Shown: positions 1 to 6,155 of the stretch, one piece after another
How the letters are laid out: the number at the start of each line of letters is the position of its first letter
Position numbering within the stretch: position 1 is the first letter of the stretch
NCBI GenBank assembly: GCA_937892815.1
Contig: CALBHZ010000197.1
Coordinates: 1 to 9,980 of the forward strand
Origin: an uncultured archaeon
GTDB taxonomy: Archaea; Thermoproteota; Nitrososphaeria; Conexivisphaerales; CALBHZ01
Length of the DNA: 9,980 nt
Direction of reading: 5' to 3'
Program-made: the position numbers and the translations under genes
Notes under the pieces: model-generated
The model's input: the letters and a program-made list of their open reading frames with translations, nothing else
The model's database searches: none
Told to the model about the DNA's origin: nothing

Positions 1-330
1 ATAGTCAACTCTGCTGGCTATCGTTCCACCGGTGCCAATTAACCTAACTTTGGGAAGGCCCCTAACCTCCTTCACCGTTTCTCTTCTCCTCTCTATGACT
101 CTAGCTTTTTCAACTATAGTTATCGATCTTATTTCATCTACTCTAATTCCGATATTATATCCATTTTTCAATTTAATTACTATATGCTCCTCATCGGCAA
201 ATTCATATCTAGGCATTAAAATCCCTTCAAATTCATCTTTACCGGTTTTAACAATGATCCGATCTCCGACCTCCACATTAAAAGCGTCCAGTATCCTTCT
301 CCCTTTTCCTCTATAGCTACTTACTTGCAC
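1..330 (-). CDS. gatD: Glutamyl-tRNA(Gln) amidotransferase subunit D, N-terminal part (cut by window edge)
   Basis: This is the asparaginase-like subunit of the archaeal GatDE enzyme, which releases ammonia from glutamine so that GatE can convert Glu-tRNA(Gln) to Gln-tRNA(Gln) in the cytosol. Reading the minus strand from a GTG at 330-328 gives 110 residues with no stop before the window ends. Residues ~18-75 match the small beta-barrel domain in front of the GatD amidase (pattern VGDRIIVKTG, then EGILMPRYEFAD, then HIVIKLKNGYNIGI). Residues 99-106 are GTGGTIAS, the first active-site motif of the asparaginase family, with T103 as the expected nucleophilic threonine. The rest of the amidase domain lies before base 1. 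No other in-frame ATG/GTG/TTG lies close upstream of the GTG, and a TATA-like stretch sits about 26 bp before it, which fits a leaderless mRNA. The family call is firm; the start is probable. Confidence 0.93.
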   Translation of the reverse strand, partial: MQVSSYRGKGRRILDAFNVEVGDRIIVKTGKDEFEGILMPRYEFADEEHIVIKLKNGYNIGIRVDEIRSITIVEKARVIERRRETVKEVRGLPKVRLIGTGGTIASRVDY

Positions 331-373
331 GACATAACGTAGGCTAAGAAAAAATATTAAGCTTTAAGAAAGA
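331..373. promoter_or_regulatory. Divergent promoter gap between gatD and tmcA
   Basis: This 43-bp gap separates two genes transcribed away from each other. Its A/T core at ~347-362 (AAAAAATATTAA on the plus strand) reads as a TATA-like TTAATATTTTTT on the minus strand. The core centres about 26 bp before the gatD GTG, which is the spacing expected for leaderless transcription. On the plus strand the same core is only ~18 bp before the tmcA ATG at 374, so the two promoters may share it, with tmcA transcription starting just inside the annotated ORF. No ribosome binding site is visible before either gene. Promoter identity is inferred from A/T content and spacing only. Confidence 0.5.
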
Positions 374-2578
374 ATGGGCTATGTGTTAGAAGTTGTAAAG
401 AAGGCAGTAGCGGAAGCTGAAAAAGTTAGACATAGGCGCATAATCGTGCTATCTAACGTTAAGAACTTAGCCGATGTTTTAGACCTAGTTAAAAGCTCCG
501 TGGTCGGTAAATTTGGCTCTCTGTATGTTACCTGGGAACCGGATCCGAAAATAGAGAAAATCTTAGGTGAGTTTGAATGGATAAAGCCGAATGAGACCGA
601 TAGAATACTAGGTACTACGTGGGATTTATTAGTAGCAGAGGAGCCGCAAGATCTTTCTCCCAATGCCTTAGGAAGAGTGGTTGAAACTGTTAGAGGAGGA
701 GGCATTTTATTCTTCATAACTAAATCCATCGAGGATTGGGGTAAAAGAGTAGCCGATTACCACAAGAGGATAGTTAGCCCTCCCTACACATTAGATGATG
801 TAAAGAGGAGGTTTACCTTTAGATTGAAGAGGAAGATGTTTGAGCACAAAGGGATAGTGATAATTCATAACGATAGAGTGATATATGAGGCCTTAGAGGA
901 TAGGAAGGTATCCGATGAGTTCAGACCTTCTACAACTAATGGGGTAGAGGGTTTGGTGAAGTCAAGGGATCAATTAAGAGTTCTGAGAGCTATGAGGAGT
1001 TTAGGGGAGGAGAGGGGAAGGGCTGCCTTAGTAATAAGGGCGGATAGAGGAAGGGGAAAGAGCGTAGCGCTTGGACTGGGAATGGCTACATTAATCTCGG
1101 AGGGGTTGGTGAAAGGTGATCTTTTACTAACCGCTCCGTCTCCTTTAGGCATTTCTCAAATATTCGAGTTCTTAGAAAGAGGTTTGAAGGCGAAGGAGGT
1201 GAAGTATGAACGAGAAGGTTTCGAATTAAGAGCAAATAAAGTAAGAGTTAAGTTCGTTTCTCCTTACGTTTTATCGCATAAGAAGGGAGCTATAGCCATA
1301 ATAGATGAGGCGGCCGGTATACCTCTCCCCCTTCTTTTACGCTATCCCTATTTCTTTGATAAGTTGATCTATTCTTCAACAGTCCATGGATACGAGGGAT
1401 CCGGTAGGGGTTTTGGATTGAGGTTTAGAAAGAGATTGAGAGAATTTGAAAAGTTAAAGATAATGGAAATTGAAATGACGGAGCCCATAAGGTATGCAAA
1501 GGACGATCCCATTGAAAAATGGCTTTACGACGTTCTCCTGTTGGATTCCGAACCAGATGAGATTAGGCCGGAGGAGGTGAAGGTAGTTGATTATCAGAAA
1601 GTAGACAGAGATTACTATTTTGGAAGAGGAGAAAGTAGATTAAGGGCCTTCATAGGTACTTACGTAACGGCTCATTATAGGAATAGACCGGACGACCTCG
1701 TCTTACTAGGTGATGCACCTCACCATTTCGCGAGAACTTTAACGTTACCAGATGGTAGAATAGTTGTAGCTATGCATCTTGCAAGAGAGGGATCTTTGAC
1801 GAGAGAAGAAGTGGAGAAAATTAGCGAAGGAGAACAGCCTCCTGGCCACCTTATTCCTGGTGTACTGTTGAAACATCATCCTGTTTACAAGAACTTTGCT
1901 ATGTTGAAAGGCGTTAGAATAGTTAGGATTGCAACCAATCCATCGTTATTTAATAGAGGATTGGGAAGCCTAGCCTTAAAATGTCTCGAGGAGGAGATGA
2001 ATGGGAAAGTAGACTGGTTGGGGGCGAGCTTTGGCGCTAGTAAAGAGTTAGTTAACTTTTGGCTTAAGAATGGATATGTACCAGTCCATATAAGTCCTAT
2101 GAGAAACGCCGCATCGGGAGAGTATAGCGTTATATTCGTTAAACCCCTAACCGGTAAAGCTAAGAGTTATATTGAAAGCATGAATATGGATTTTAGAAAT
2201 AGACTGTTTAATTCTCTTCACGATACTTACTACGGACTACTCATAGATACGGCTTTGATGTTATTCAAAGGTTTTGAAACGAGGAGAATAGAAAGAGCCA
2301 AGCTAACTGAATCACAAAAAGCTAGGTTAAAAGGATATGTGAGAGGGGATCTATCTTATGAATCGGTAAGTGACGTAATTAAAGAACTCGTAAGAGCTCA
2401 TCTCTTCACCGGTGTTAATAAACGGGTTGGAATACCCGAAAAGGTAGAGAAAGCGTTGTGCGCGAAATGTCTACAGGGCAGGAGCTGGGAGAAGGTTAGG
2501 GAGATACTTGGAACTAGGGATCCACATCCTACGTTTAGAAGGTTTGTTGAAAAAATGAGGGAGTACTACATTGGTTAA
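374..2578 (+). CDS. tmcA: tRNA(Met) cytidine acetyltransferase TmcA (Kre33/NAT10 family)
   Basis: TmcA uses acetyl-CoA and ATP to make N4-acetylcytidine in RNA, classically at wobble C34 of elongator tRNA(Met). In hyperthermophilic archaea this family acetylates many RNA sites. The 734-residue protein has the full family order: an N-terminal domain (~1-190), an RNA-helicase-like ATPase module with Walker A ADRGRGKS (223-230) and Walker B IIDEAAGIP (309-317), a GNAT acetyltransferase domain with the acetyl-CoA loop RIATNPSLFNRGLGS (~519-533), then WLGASFGAS (549-557) and a C-terminal tRNA-binding tail. The length is normal for archaeal members, which exceed the ~670 residues of the E. coli enzyme. 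The ATG at 374 is the longest start. GTG at 383 is an alternative that would place the start ~27 bp after the A/T-rich promoter core. Its 3' end overlaps the ASCH gene by 8 bases, so the two are probably co-transcribed. Confidence 0.95.
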   Translation: MGYVLEVVKKAVAEAEKVRHRRIIVLSNVKNLADVLDLVKSSVVGKFGSLYVTWEPDPKIEKILGEFEWIKPNETDRILGTTWDLLVAEEPQDLSPNALGRVVETVRGGGILFFITKSIEDWGKRVADYHKRIVSPPYTLDDVKRRFTFRLKRKMFEHKGIVIIHNDRVIYEALEDRKVSDEFRPSTTNGVEGLVKSRDQLRVLRAMRSLGEERGRAALVIRADRGRGKSVALGLGMATLISEGLVKGDLLLTAPSPLGISQIFEFLERGLKAKEVKYEREGFELRANKVRVKFVSPYVLSHKKGAIAIIDEAAGIPLPLLLRYPYFFDKLIYSSTVHGYEGSGRGFGLRFRKRLREFEKLKIMEIEMTEPIRYAKDDPIEKWLYDVLLLDSEPDEIRPEEVKVVDYQKVDRDYYFGRGESRLRAFIGTYVTAHYRNRPDDLVLLGDAPHHFARTLTLPDGRIVVAMHLAREGSLTREEVEKISEGEQPPGHLIPGVLLKHHPVYKNFAMLKGVRIVRIATNPSLFNRGLGSLALKCLEEEMNGKVDWLGASFGASKELVNFWLKNGYVPVHISPMRNAASGEYSVIFVKPLTGKAKSYIESMNMDFRNRLFNSLHDTYYGLLIDTALMLFKGFETRRIERAKLTESQKARLKGYVRGDLSYESVSDVIKELVRAHLFTGVNKRVGIPEKVEKALCAKCLQGRSWEKVREILGTRDPHPTFRRFVEKMREYYIG
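2557..2563 (+). promoter_or_regulatory. Ribosome binding site for the ASCH gene, inside tmcA
   Basis: GAGGGAG lies within the last codons of tmcA, seven bases before the TTG at 2571. It supports this non-ATG start and coupled translation of the two overlapping genes. Confidence 0.6.
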
Positions 2579-2885
2579 AAGACTCGTTTTCTCAAAGGAA
2601 TACAGAGAAGTATTGCTTAAAAGAGGTAAGGTTACAACTATAAGAAGAAGGCCTTTAGCCTCTCCAGGAGAACATGTAGACGTGTATGCTGGAGGGGAGA
2701 TGGTGGGAAGAGCGATGATCGAAAAAATTATCGAGAAGAAGGTTAGCGAGCTTTCAAATGTAGACGCTAGAAGAGACGGCTTTAAGAATATTAAAGAGCT
2801 TAAGAGAGCGTTAAGGAAACACTATAAGGATCTCGATGAAAGCTCAGTAATATACGTCCACTTTCTAAAATGGATTGAGCAGTGA
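2571..2885 (+). CDS. ASCH-domain protein, YqfB-like (possible N4-acetylcytidine amidohydrolase)
   Basis: This is a 104-residue single-domain protein of the ASCH superfamily, a beta-barrel fold related to PUA and thought to bind RNA or nucleosides. The visible signature is GKVTTIR (19-25), then a PGEHVDVYAGG turn (32-42), RRDGF (67-71) and a KELKRALRKHY helix (75-85). E. coli YqfB, a 103-residue ASCH protein that hydrolyses N4-acetylcytidine, has GRKTITIR at the same place. By my alignment from memory its catalytic Lys21 and Thr24 correspond to K20 and T23 here. The third residue, Glu74, aligns with G70, next to D69, so activity is not assured. The start is TTG at 2571, with the ribosome binding site GAGGGAG at 2557-2563 seven bases before it. 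The gene overlaps tmcA by 8 bases, which suggests translational coupling and a shared task in ac4C biology. A general RNA-binding role is the alternative. Confidence 0.82.
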   Translation: MVKRLVFSKEYREVLLKRGKVTTIRRRPLASPGEHVDVYAGGEMVGRAMIEKIIEKKVSELSNVDARRDGFKNIKELKRALRKHYKDLDESSVIYVHFLKWIEQ

Positions 2886-2897
2886 TTTTATATTTAA
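2886..2897 (+). promoter_or_regulatory. TATA box of elp3
   Basis: TTTTATATTTAA matches the archaeal TATA consensus. Its centre is 28-31 bp before the TTG (2919) and ATG (2922) start candidates, and no Shine-Dalgarno sequence precedes them. A transcript from here would be leaderless or have a leader of a few bases. The box starts directly after the stop of the ASCH gene, so elp3 can be expressed independently of tmcA. Confidence 0.7.
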
Positions 2898-2921
2898 CCT
2901 AAGCAAGAGCTTTCTTAGTTG

Positions 2922-4523
2922 ATGATCATTCAGGACGGTATAAAACAAGAGTGGGAGAAAGCGCTAGACGAGATAGCTCAAATTATACTATCTAGAAGAG
3001 AGGAGATAACGAAGAGAGACATTTTACGTATTAAAATGGAGGTAGCGAGAAAGTATAGGTTACAGAGAATTCCCAAGAATTCTGAGATTTTATCGAAGAT
3101 AAAAGACAAGAAAGTAAGGAAGCTCTTAATCATTAAGCCTGCTAGAAGCCTTTCCGGAATAGCGGTAATAGCTGCTATGAGTAGACCGATGCCCTGTCCT
3201 CCACAAGCTAACTGCATCTACTGTCCTGGAGGAGTTAAGGTGGATACACCTCAATCTTATACAGGCAAAGAACCCGCAGCAAGAAGAGGAATGGAACACG
3301 ATTACGATTCTTTCAAGCAAGTAACCGCTAGGATTAGACAATTAGAAGCTATAGGGCATCCTACTTCAAAAATTGAGCTAATAATAATGGGAGGAACGTT
3401 TCTCAGCTTTCCTATAACTTATCAAGAAGAATTCGTTAAGGGATGTTACGACGCTTTAAATGGATTTAAGGCAAGCAGCTTGGAGGAAGCGATTCGCCAT
3501 AACGAGATAGCTGAGAGAAGATGTGTAGGCTTAACCTTTGAAACTAGGCCGGACTTCTGTAAGGAGGAACATGTCGATAGAATGTTATACTATGGCGGTA
3601 CGAGAGTTGAGATCGGCGTTCAAACTTTAGACGATGATGTTTTAAGAAAGGTGCGTAGAGGACATACAGTTAGGGATACTATAGAGGCATTTAGAATAGC
3701 GAAAGATGCGGGATTTAAAATCGTAGCTCACATGATGCCTGGATTACCCTACTCTGATCTAAAGAAGGATTACGAATCGTTCTTTAAGCTATTTTACGAT
3801 GATAGATTTAAGCCCGATATGATAAAGATTTACCCTACGCTTGTAGTTGAATCAGCTCCGCTTTACCAAATGTATAAGAGAGGAGAATATGTTCCTCCAT
3901 CTTTAGACGAGATTGTAGATTTGATTGCCAGAGTTAAGATGATTATTCCCCCTTGGATTAGGATTATGAGAATACAGAGAGATATACCTGCTGATCAAAT
4001 AGTTGCTGGAGTAAAAGCAGGTAATTTGAGAGAGCTCGTAAAAAGAAGGGTAGAGGAGTTAGGTGGGAGATGTAGGTGTATTAGATGTAGGGAAGTAGGG
4101 TTAAGAGGGCTAACTCCCGAAAGGCTAAAGGAATTCCGCTTAGTTAGGAGAGATTATCGAGCATCAGAAGGGGTAGAGGTATTCTTGTCGTGGGAAAACG
4201 AGGATGAAGTTATTGCTGGCTTTTTAAGAATGAGAATTCCCTCCAAGAAAGCTCATAGACCGGAGATTAACGATGGAACGGCGATAGTTAGGGAGTTGAG
4301 AGTATATGGTCAGTTAGTTGATGTAGGAGATAGGTTAGAAGAGGGATGGCAGCATAGGGGGTTAGGAGCGAAGTTGATGAGAAAAGCGGAGGAAATAGCT
4401 TTAAGCGAGTTCGGAAAGGAAAAGCTAACGGTAATTAGCGCCGTAGGTACTAGGAAGTACTATGAGAAGCTTGGATATTATAGAGATGGGGCCTATATGA
4501 GTAAAAAATTGGGGAGGATTTAA
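2922..4523 (+). CDS. elp3: Elp3, radical SAM / acetyl-CoA tRNA wobble-uridine modifying enzyme
   Basis: Archaeal Elp3 alone carries out the reaction of the eukaryotic Elongator core: it builds a carboxymethyl-type group on C5 of wobble U34 of tRNAs, using a SAM radical and acetyl-CoA. Taking ATG at 2922, the protein has 533 residues. The [4Fe-4S] cysteines are C92, C98 and C101 (CPPQANCIYC). They are followed by the family segments QSYTGKEP (111-118), MGGTF (156-160), GLTFETRPD (203-211), EIGVQTLDD (230-238) and HMMPGLPYSDL (270-280). A cysteine cluster RCRCIRC (383-389) fits the zinc site between domains. The C-terminal GNAT domain shows the acetyl-CoA loop QHRGLGAKLM (477-486) and YYEKLGYY (513-520). 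All key residues are present. TTG at 2919 would add one residue; ATG is preferred. The gene is convergent with the dehydrogenase, overlapping it by 4 bases. Confidence 0.95.
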   Translation: MIIQDGIKQEWEKALDEIAQIILSRREEITKRDILRIKMEVARKYRLQRIPKNSEILSKIKDKKVRKLLIIKPARSLSGIAVIAAMSRPMPCPPQANCIYCPGGVKVDTPQSYTGKEPAARRGMEHDYDSFKQVTARIRQLEAIGHPTSKIELIIMGGTFLSFPITYQEEFVKGCYDALNGFKASSLEEAIRHNEIAERRCVGLTFETRPDFCKEEHVDRMLYYGGTRVEIGVQTLDDDVLRKVRRGHTVRDTIEAFRIAKDAGFKIVAHMMPGLPYSDLKKDYESFFKLFYDDRFKPDMIKIYPTLVVESAPLYQMYKRGEYVPPSLDEIVDLIARVKMIIPPWIRIMRIQRDIPADQIVAGVKAGNLRELVKRRVEELGGRCRCIRCREVGLRGLTPERLKEFRLVRRDYRASEGVEVFLSWENEDEVIAGFLRMRIPSKKAHRPEINDGTAIVRELRVYGQLVDVGDRLEEGWQHRGLGAKLMRKAEEIALSEFGKEKLTVISAVGTRKYYEKLGYYRDGAYMSKKLGRI

Positions 4524-5614
4524 GCTAAATCGAACGGTACTCCGAGTTCCTCTGCCGTCTTCTTGAGCATATCAACGGTTTTCAGATCGAGAGCTACGCC
4601 TTTTTCTTTTCTAACCTTTTCAGTAAACGCCGATTTTTCTCCAGGAATGTATATCTCCTCTGCTCCTGGTATCTTTTCCGTCTTCTTCAATATCTCGATA
4701 TATTTGCTCATCCTCTCCTTAAATTCTTCAACGGGCATAAATGCATCTACTCTCACAGCGGCGAAGAAGTGTCCTACGTTAGCCGGAGTAGGGCCTTGCG
4801 TTTGTCCAACGTAAGGACCGAAGTTAGCTCCTGTAAGAATACCTGAAAGAATATCCACCGCCATAGATAAACCGTAGCCTTTGTGACCTCCCAGCTCTTC
4901 GCCTAATCCTCCTAAAGGTAATAGAGCTCCTTTAGATATCATGTCTGGATCCCTAGTTATCTTTCCTTCCGGATCTATTCCCCAGCCCTCAGGCACCTCC
5001 TCTCCTAGTCTCTTAGCTACCTCTAGCTTACCGCTCGGAGCGACGCTAGTAGCCATATCTAGAACGAACGGTTCTCCTTTAGTGGGAACGGCGAGCGCTA
5101 TAGGGTTCGTTCCTATAACCTTCTTCTTTCCATAAGTAGGCGCTACTAGAGGTCTAGTGTTAGTAAGGGTTAAGCCGATCATATCCTCTTCGACGGCCAT
5201 TAAGGCATAGTAACCAGCGATCCCGAAGTGATTGCTATTCTTTACCCCTACTAATCCCACGTAGTTTTTCTTCGCTTTTTCTATAGCGATCTTCATCGCT
5301 TTATAAGCTATAACTTGTCCCAGTCCGTAATCCCCATCTACGAGAGCGGAAACTGGGGTCTCCAATACTATTCTTATATTAGGCTTAGTTTTCACAACAC
5401 CGTTTTTAATGCCGTCTACGTATCTCCTGAGCCTCGCTACTCCATGCGATTCTATCCCTCTCAAATCGGCTCTCACCAATACGTCCGCCGTTATTTCGGC
5501 ATCTTCACGAGGGACGTTCAGTTTTTCCAAAACCTTTATTACGAAGTCTTTAAGCTTATCCGCTGGTACCCTAACGAATTTCCCTATTAGAAGAGATTCT
5601 CCTTTCTCTATCAA
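4520..5614 (-). CDS. Malate/L-lactate dehydrogenase, LDH2 family
   Basis: This is an NAD(P)-dependent 2-hydroxyacid dehydrogenase of the LDH2/MDHG2 family, whose archaeal members mostly oxidise malate to oxaloacetate. Relatives use L-lactate, sulfolactate or ureidoglycolate, and the substrate cannot be read from the sequence. Family marks over 364 residues are ADLRGIESHGVARL (49-62, with the family histidine H57), NSNHFGIAGYYA (126-137), GTNPIALAVP (168-177), LDMATSVAPSGK (185-196) and LGGHKGYGLSMAVDILSG (241-258). The length is normal. The start is taken as TTG at 5614. The frame stays open upstream to ~5680 but offers no other ATG, GTG or TTG nearby, and a TATA-like TTTAATTA lies 30 bp before the TTG, so a near-leaderless mRNA is likely. 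It is the only plainly metabolic gene among translation genes, and nothing here ties it to them functionally. Confidence 0.92.
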   Translation of the reverse strand: MIEKGESLLIGKFVRVPADKLKDFVIKVLEKLNVPREDAEITADVLVRADLRGIESHGVARLRRYVDGIKNGVVKTKPNIRIVLETPVSALVDGDYGLGQVIAYKAMKIAIEKAKKNYVGLVGVKNSNHFGIAGYYALMAVEEDMIGLTLTNTRPLVAPTYGKKKVIGTNPIALAVPTKGEPFVLDMATSVAPSGKLEVAKRLGEEVPEGWGIDPEGKITRDPDMISKGALLPLGGLGEELGGHKGYGLSMAVDILSGILTGANFGPYVGQTQGPTPANVGHFFAAVRVDAFMPVEEFKERMSKYIEILKKTEKIPGAEEIYIPGEKSAFTEKVRKEKGVALDLKTVDMLKKTAEELGVPFDLA

Positions 5615-5640
5615 TTCACTTATAGGTAAGTCAAATTTGA

Positions 5641-5648
5641 TAATTAAA
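5641..5648 (-). promoter_or_regulatory. TATA box of the malate/lactate dehydrogenase gene
   Basis: Minus-strand TTTAATTA is centred 30 bp before the TTG start at 5614. The same octamer stands at the same distance before nop5 on the other strand, which supports both calls. Confidence 0.55.
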
Positions 5649-5742
5649 TTTTTTGAATTTACAGCGTCCTGCTTTTTCTAAATTCCCCAATTAGCTAGGT
5701 ATAGATCCTTAAAGCTTTATGTAAAATAATATGATAAAATGT

Positions 5743-5755
5743 AAAATATAAAAAG
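5743..5755 (+). promoter_or_regulatory. TATA box of the box C/D guide RNA gene
   Basis: AAAATATAAAAAG is centred at about 5748. A transcription start 26 bp downstream falls at ~5774, a few bases before the C box at 5778. That is where the 5' end of an independently transcribed archaeal C/D RNA is expected. The surrounding 5700-5755 stretch is very A/T rich and has no open gene. Confidence 0.6.
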
Positions 5756-5773
5756 GGCCTTTCCTCCACAACT

Positions 5774-5838
5774 TATGGCGATGAAGAGAGCAAGCCACCT
5801 CTGAAAAGGAGATGCTGAAGAGTTACTCCCCTGAGCCG
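5774..5838 (+). ncRNA. Box C/D methylation guide RNA
   Basis: This is a short RNA with all four boxes in the archaeal order and spacing: C box GCGATGA (5778-5784, 6/7 to RUGAUGA), D' box CTGA (5801-5804), C' box ATGCTGA (5812-5818, 6/7) and D box CTGA (5831-5834). The D'-C' spacer is 7 bases. Guide 1 (5785-5800) would pair with a target containing AGGUGGCUUGC, which I cannot place. Guide 2 (5819-5830, AGAGTTACTCCC) is complementary to GGGAGUAACUCU, which I recall as the 23S rRNA helix 69 region. The box D+5 rule then points to G1910 in E. coli numbering. The RNA would assemble with L7Ae, Nop5 and fibrillarin; the last two are encoded just downstream. Its ends are estimated from the boxes and the TATA spacing. 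Neither strand holds a protein-coding frame here that I can support. Confidence 0.82.
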
Positions 5839-5861
5839 AATTCTCTACATTAAGGTTGATT

Positions 5862-6032
5862 TCATCTAATGAACCAGTTCTGTCCTACTTTCCTACTTAA
5901 GATAAACCTCTTCCTGTACTTCTCTCTTAAACTAACCTTTGGAATTGGGTAAGTCCTCTCCCTAGCCGGTAATTTAGGAGTTTGTGATCTAACCTTTCCT
6001 GCTTTCGTTAAGCTACCGTGACTTCCTGGCAT
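5862..6032 (-). CDS. rps30e: Small ribosomal subunit protein eS30
   Basis: This is a 56-residue basic protein of the small ribosomal subunit. It starts at ATG 6032 with MPGSHGSLTKAGKVRSQTPK, the characteristic conserved N-terminus of archaeal and eukaryotic eS30 (SHGSLTKAGKVRSQTP), and continues with a Lys/Arg-rich body containing REKYRKRF (36-43) and ending QNWFIR. eS30 sits near the mRNA entry and decoding region of the 30S subunit. The protein has the normal size and looks intact; its shortness makes it easy to overlook. AGGTGG at 6044-6039, six bases before the ATG, serves as ribosome binding site, and a TATA-like TTTTAAAA lies further upstream. It faces the guide RNA gene tail to tail across ~25 bases. 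eS30 is found in crenarchaea and relatives but not in most euryarchaea, which helps place the organism. Confidence 0.93.
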   Translation of the reverse strand: MPGSHGSLTKAGKVRSQTPKLPARERTYPIPKVSLREKYRKRFILSRKVGQNWFIR

Positions 6033-6038
6033 AGTATA

Positions 6039-6044
6039 CCACCT
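6039..6044 (-). promoter_or_regulatory. Ribosome binding site of the eS30 gene
   Basis: Minus-strand AGGTGG lies six bases before the ATG at 6032. It partly matches the GGAGGTGAT consensus seen before the KaiC-like gene and supports this start. Confidence 0.55.
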
Positions 6045-6067
6045 ATTAGGTTACCTTTGCAGGGTGC

Positions 6068-6077
6068 CTTTTAAAAC
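6068..6077 (-). promoter_or_regulatory. TATA box of the eS30 gene
   Basis: Minus-strand GTTTTAAAAG is centred ~41 bp before the eS30 ATG. It predicts transcription from ~6046 and a leader of about 14 bases, just long enough to hold the AGGTGG ribosome binding site. This makes eS30 the one first-in-unit gene here with a short true leader. Confidence 0.5.
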
Positions 6078-6121
6078 TTTCTGTAAGAGGTTTTTCTAAT
6101 GATCCAACGATATGCTAAACC

Positions 6122-6129
6122 TTTAATTA
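6122..6129 (+). promoter_or_regulatory. TATA box of the nop5-fibrillarin operon
   Basis: TTTAATTA is centred 30 bp before the nop5 ATG, so transcription probably starts within a few bases of the start codon. A GGAG at 6146-6149, six bases before the ATG, resembles a ribosome binding site but would lie upstream of the predicted transcript start. Which of the two mechanisms applies is therefore open. Confidence 0.5.
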
Positions 6130-6155
6130 TTAGAATCTTAGTATTGGAGTAATGT

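Noticed and set aside
32..316. 94-codon plus-strand reading frame with hydrophobic stretches
   Set aside because: The opposite strand encodes the N-terminus of GatD with clear motifs; the hydrophobic look is the mirror of that coding strand.
1710..1722. Inverted repeat AGGTGATGCACCT inside tmcA, also resembling a C box (GTGATG)
   Set aside because: It is within a conserved coding region, is not followed by a correctly spaced D' box, and is too short to call a hairpin with a function.
2918..2926. TTGATGATC near the elp3 start, resembling a box C
   Set aside because: It lacks the purine at position 1, has no CTGA at guide distance, and is explained by the elp3 start codon region.
5315..5681. 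Plus-strand frames opposite the start of the dehydrogenase gene
   Set aside because: They lie antisense to a well-conserved LDH2-family protein, and their translations show no recognisable domain.
5710..5719. Palindrome TAAAGCTTTA, with a similar TAAGCTTTAA near 358 in the gatD-tmcA gap
   Set aside because: Short A/T-rich palindromes around AAGCTT arise easily by chance in this base composition, and two partial copies do not make a supported operator.
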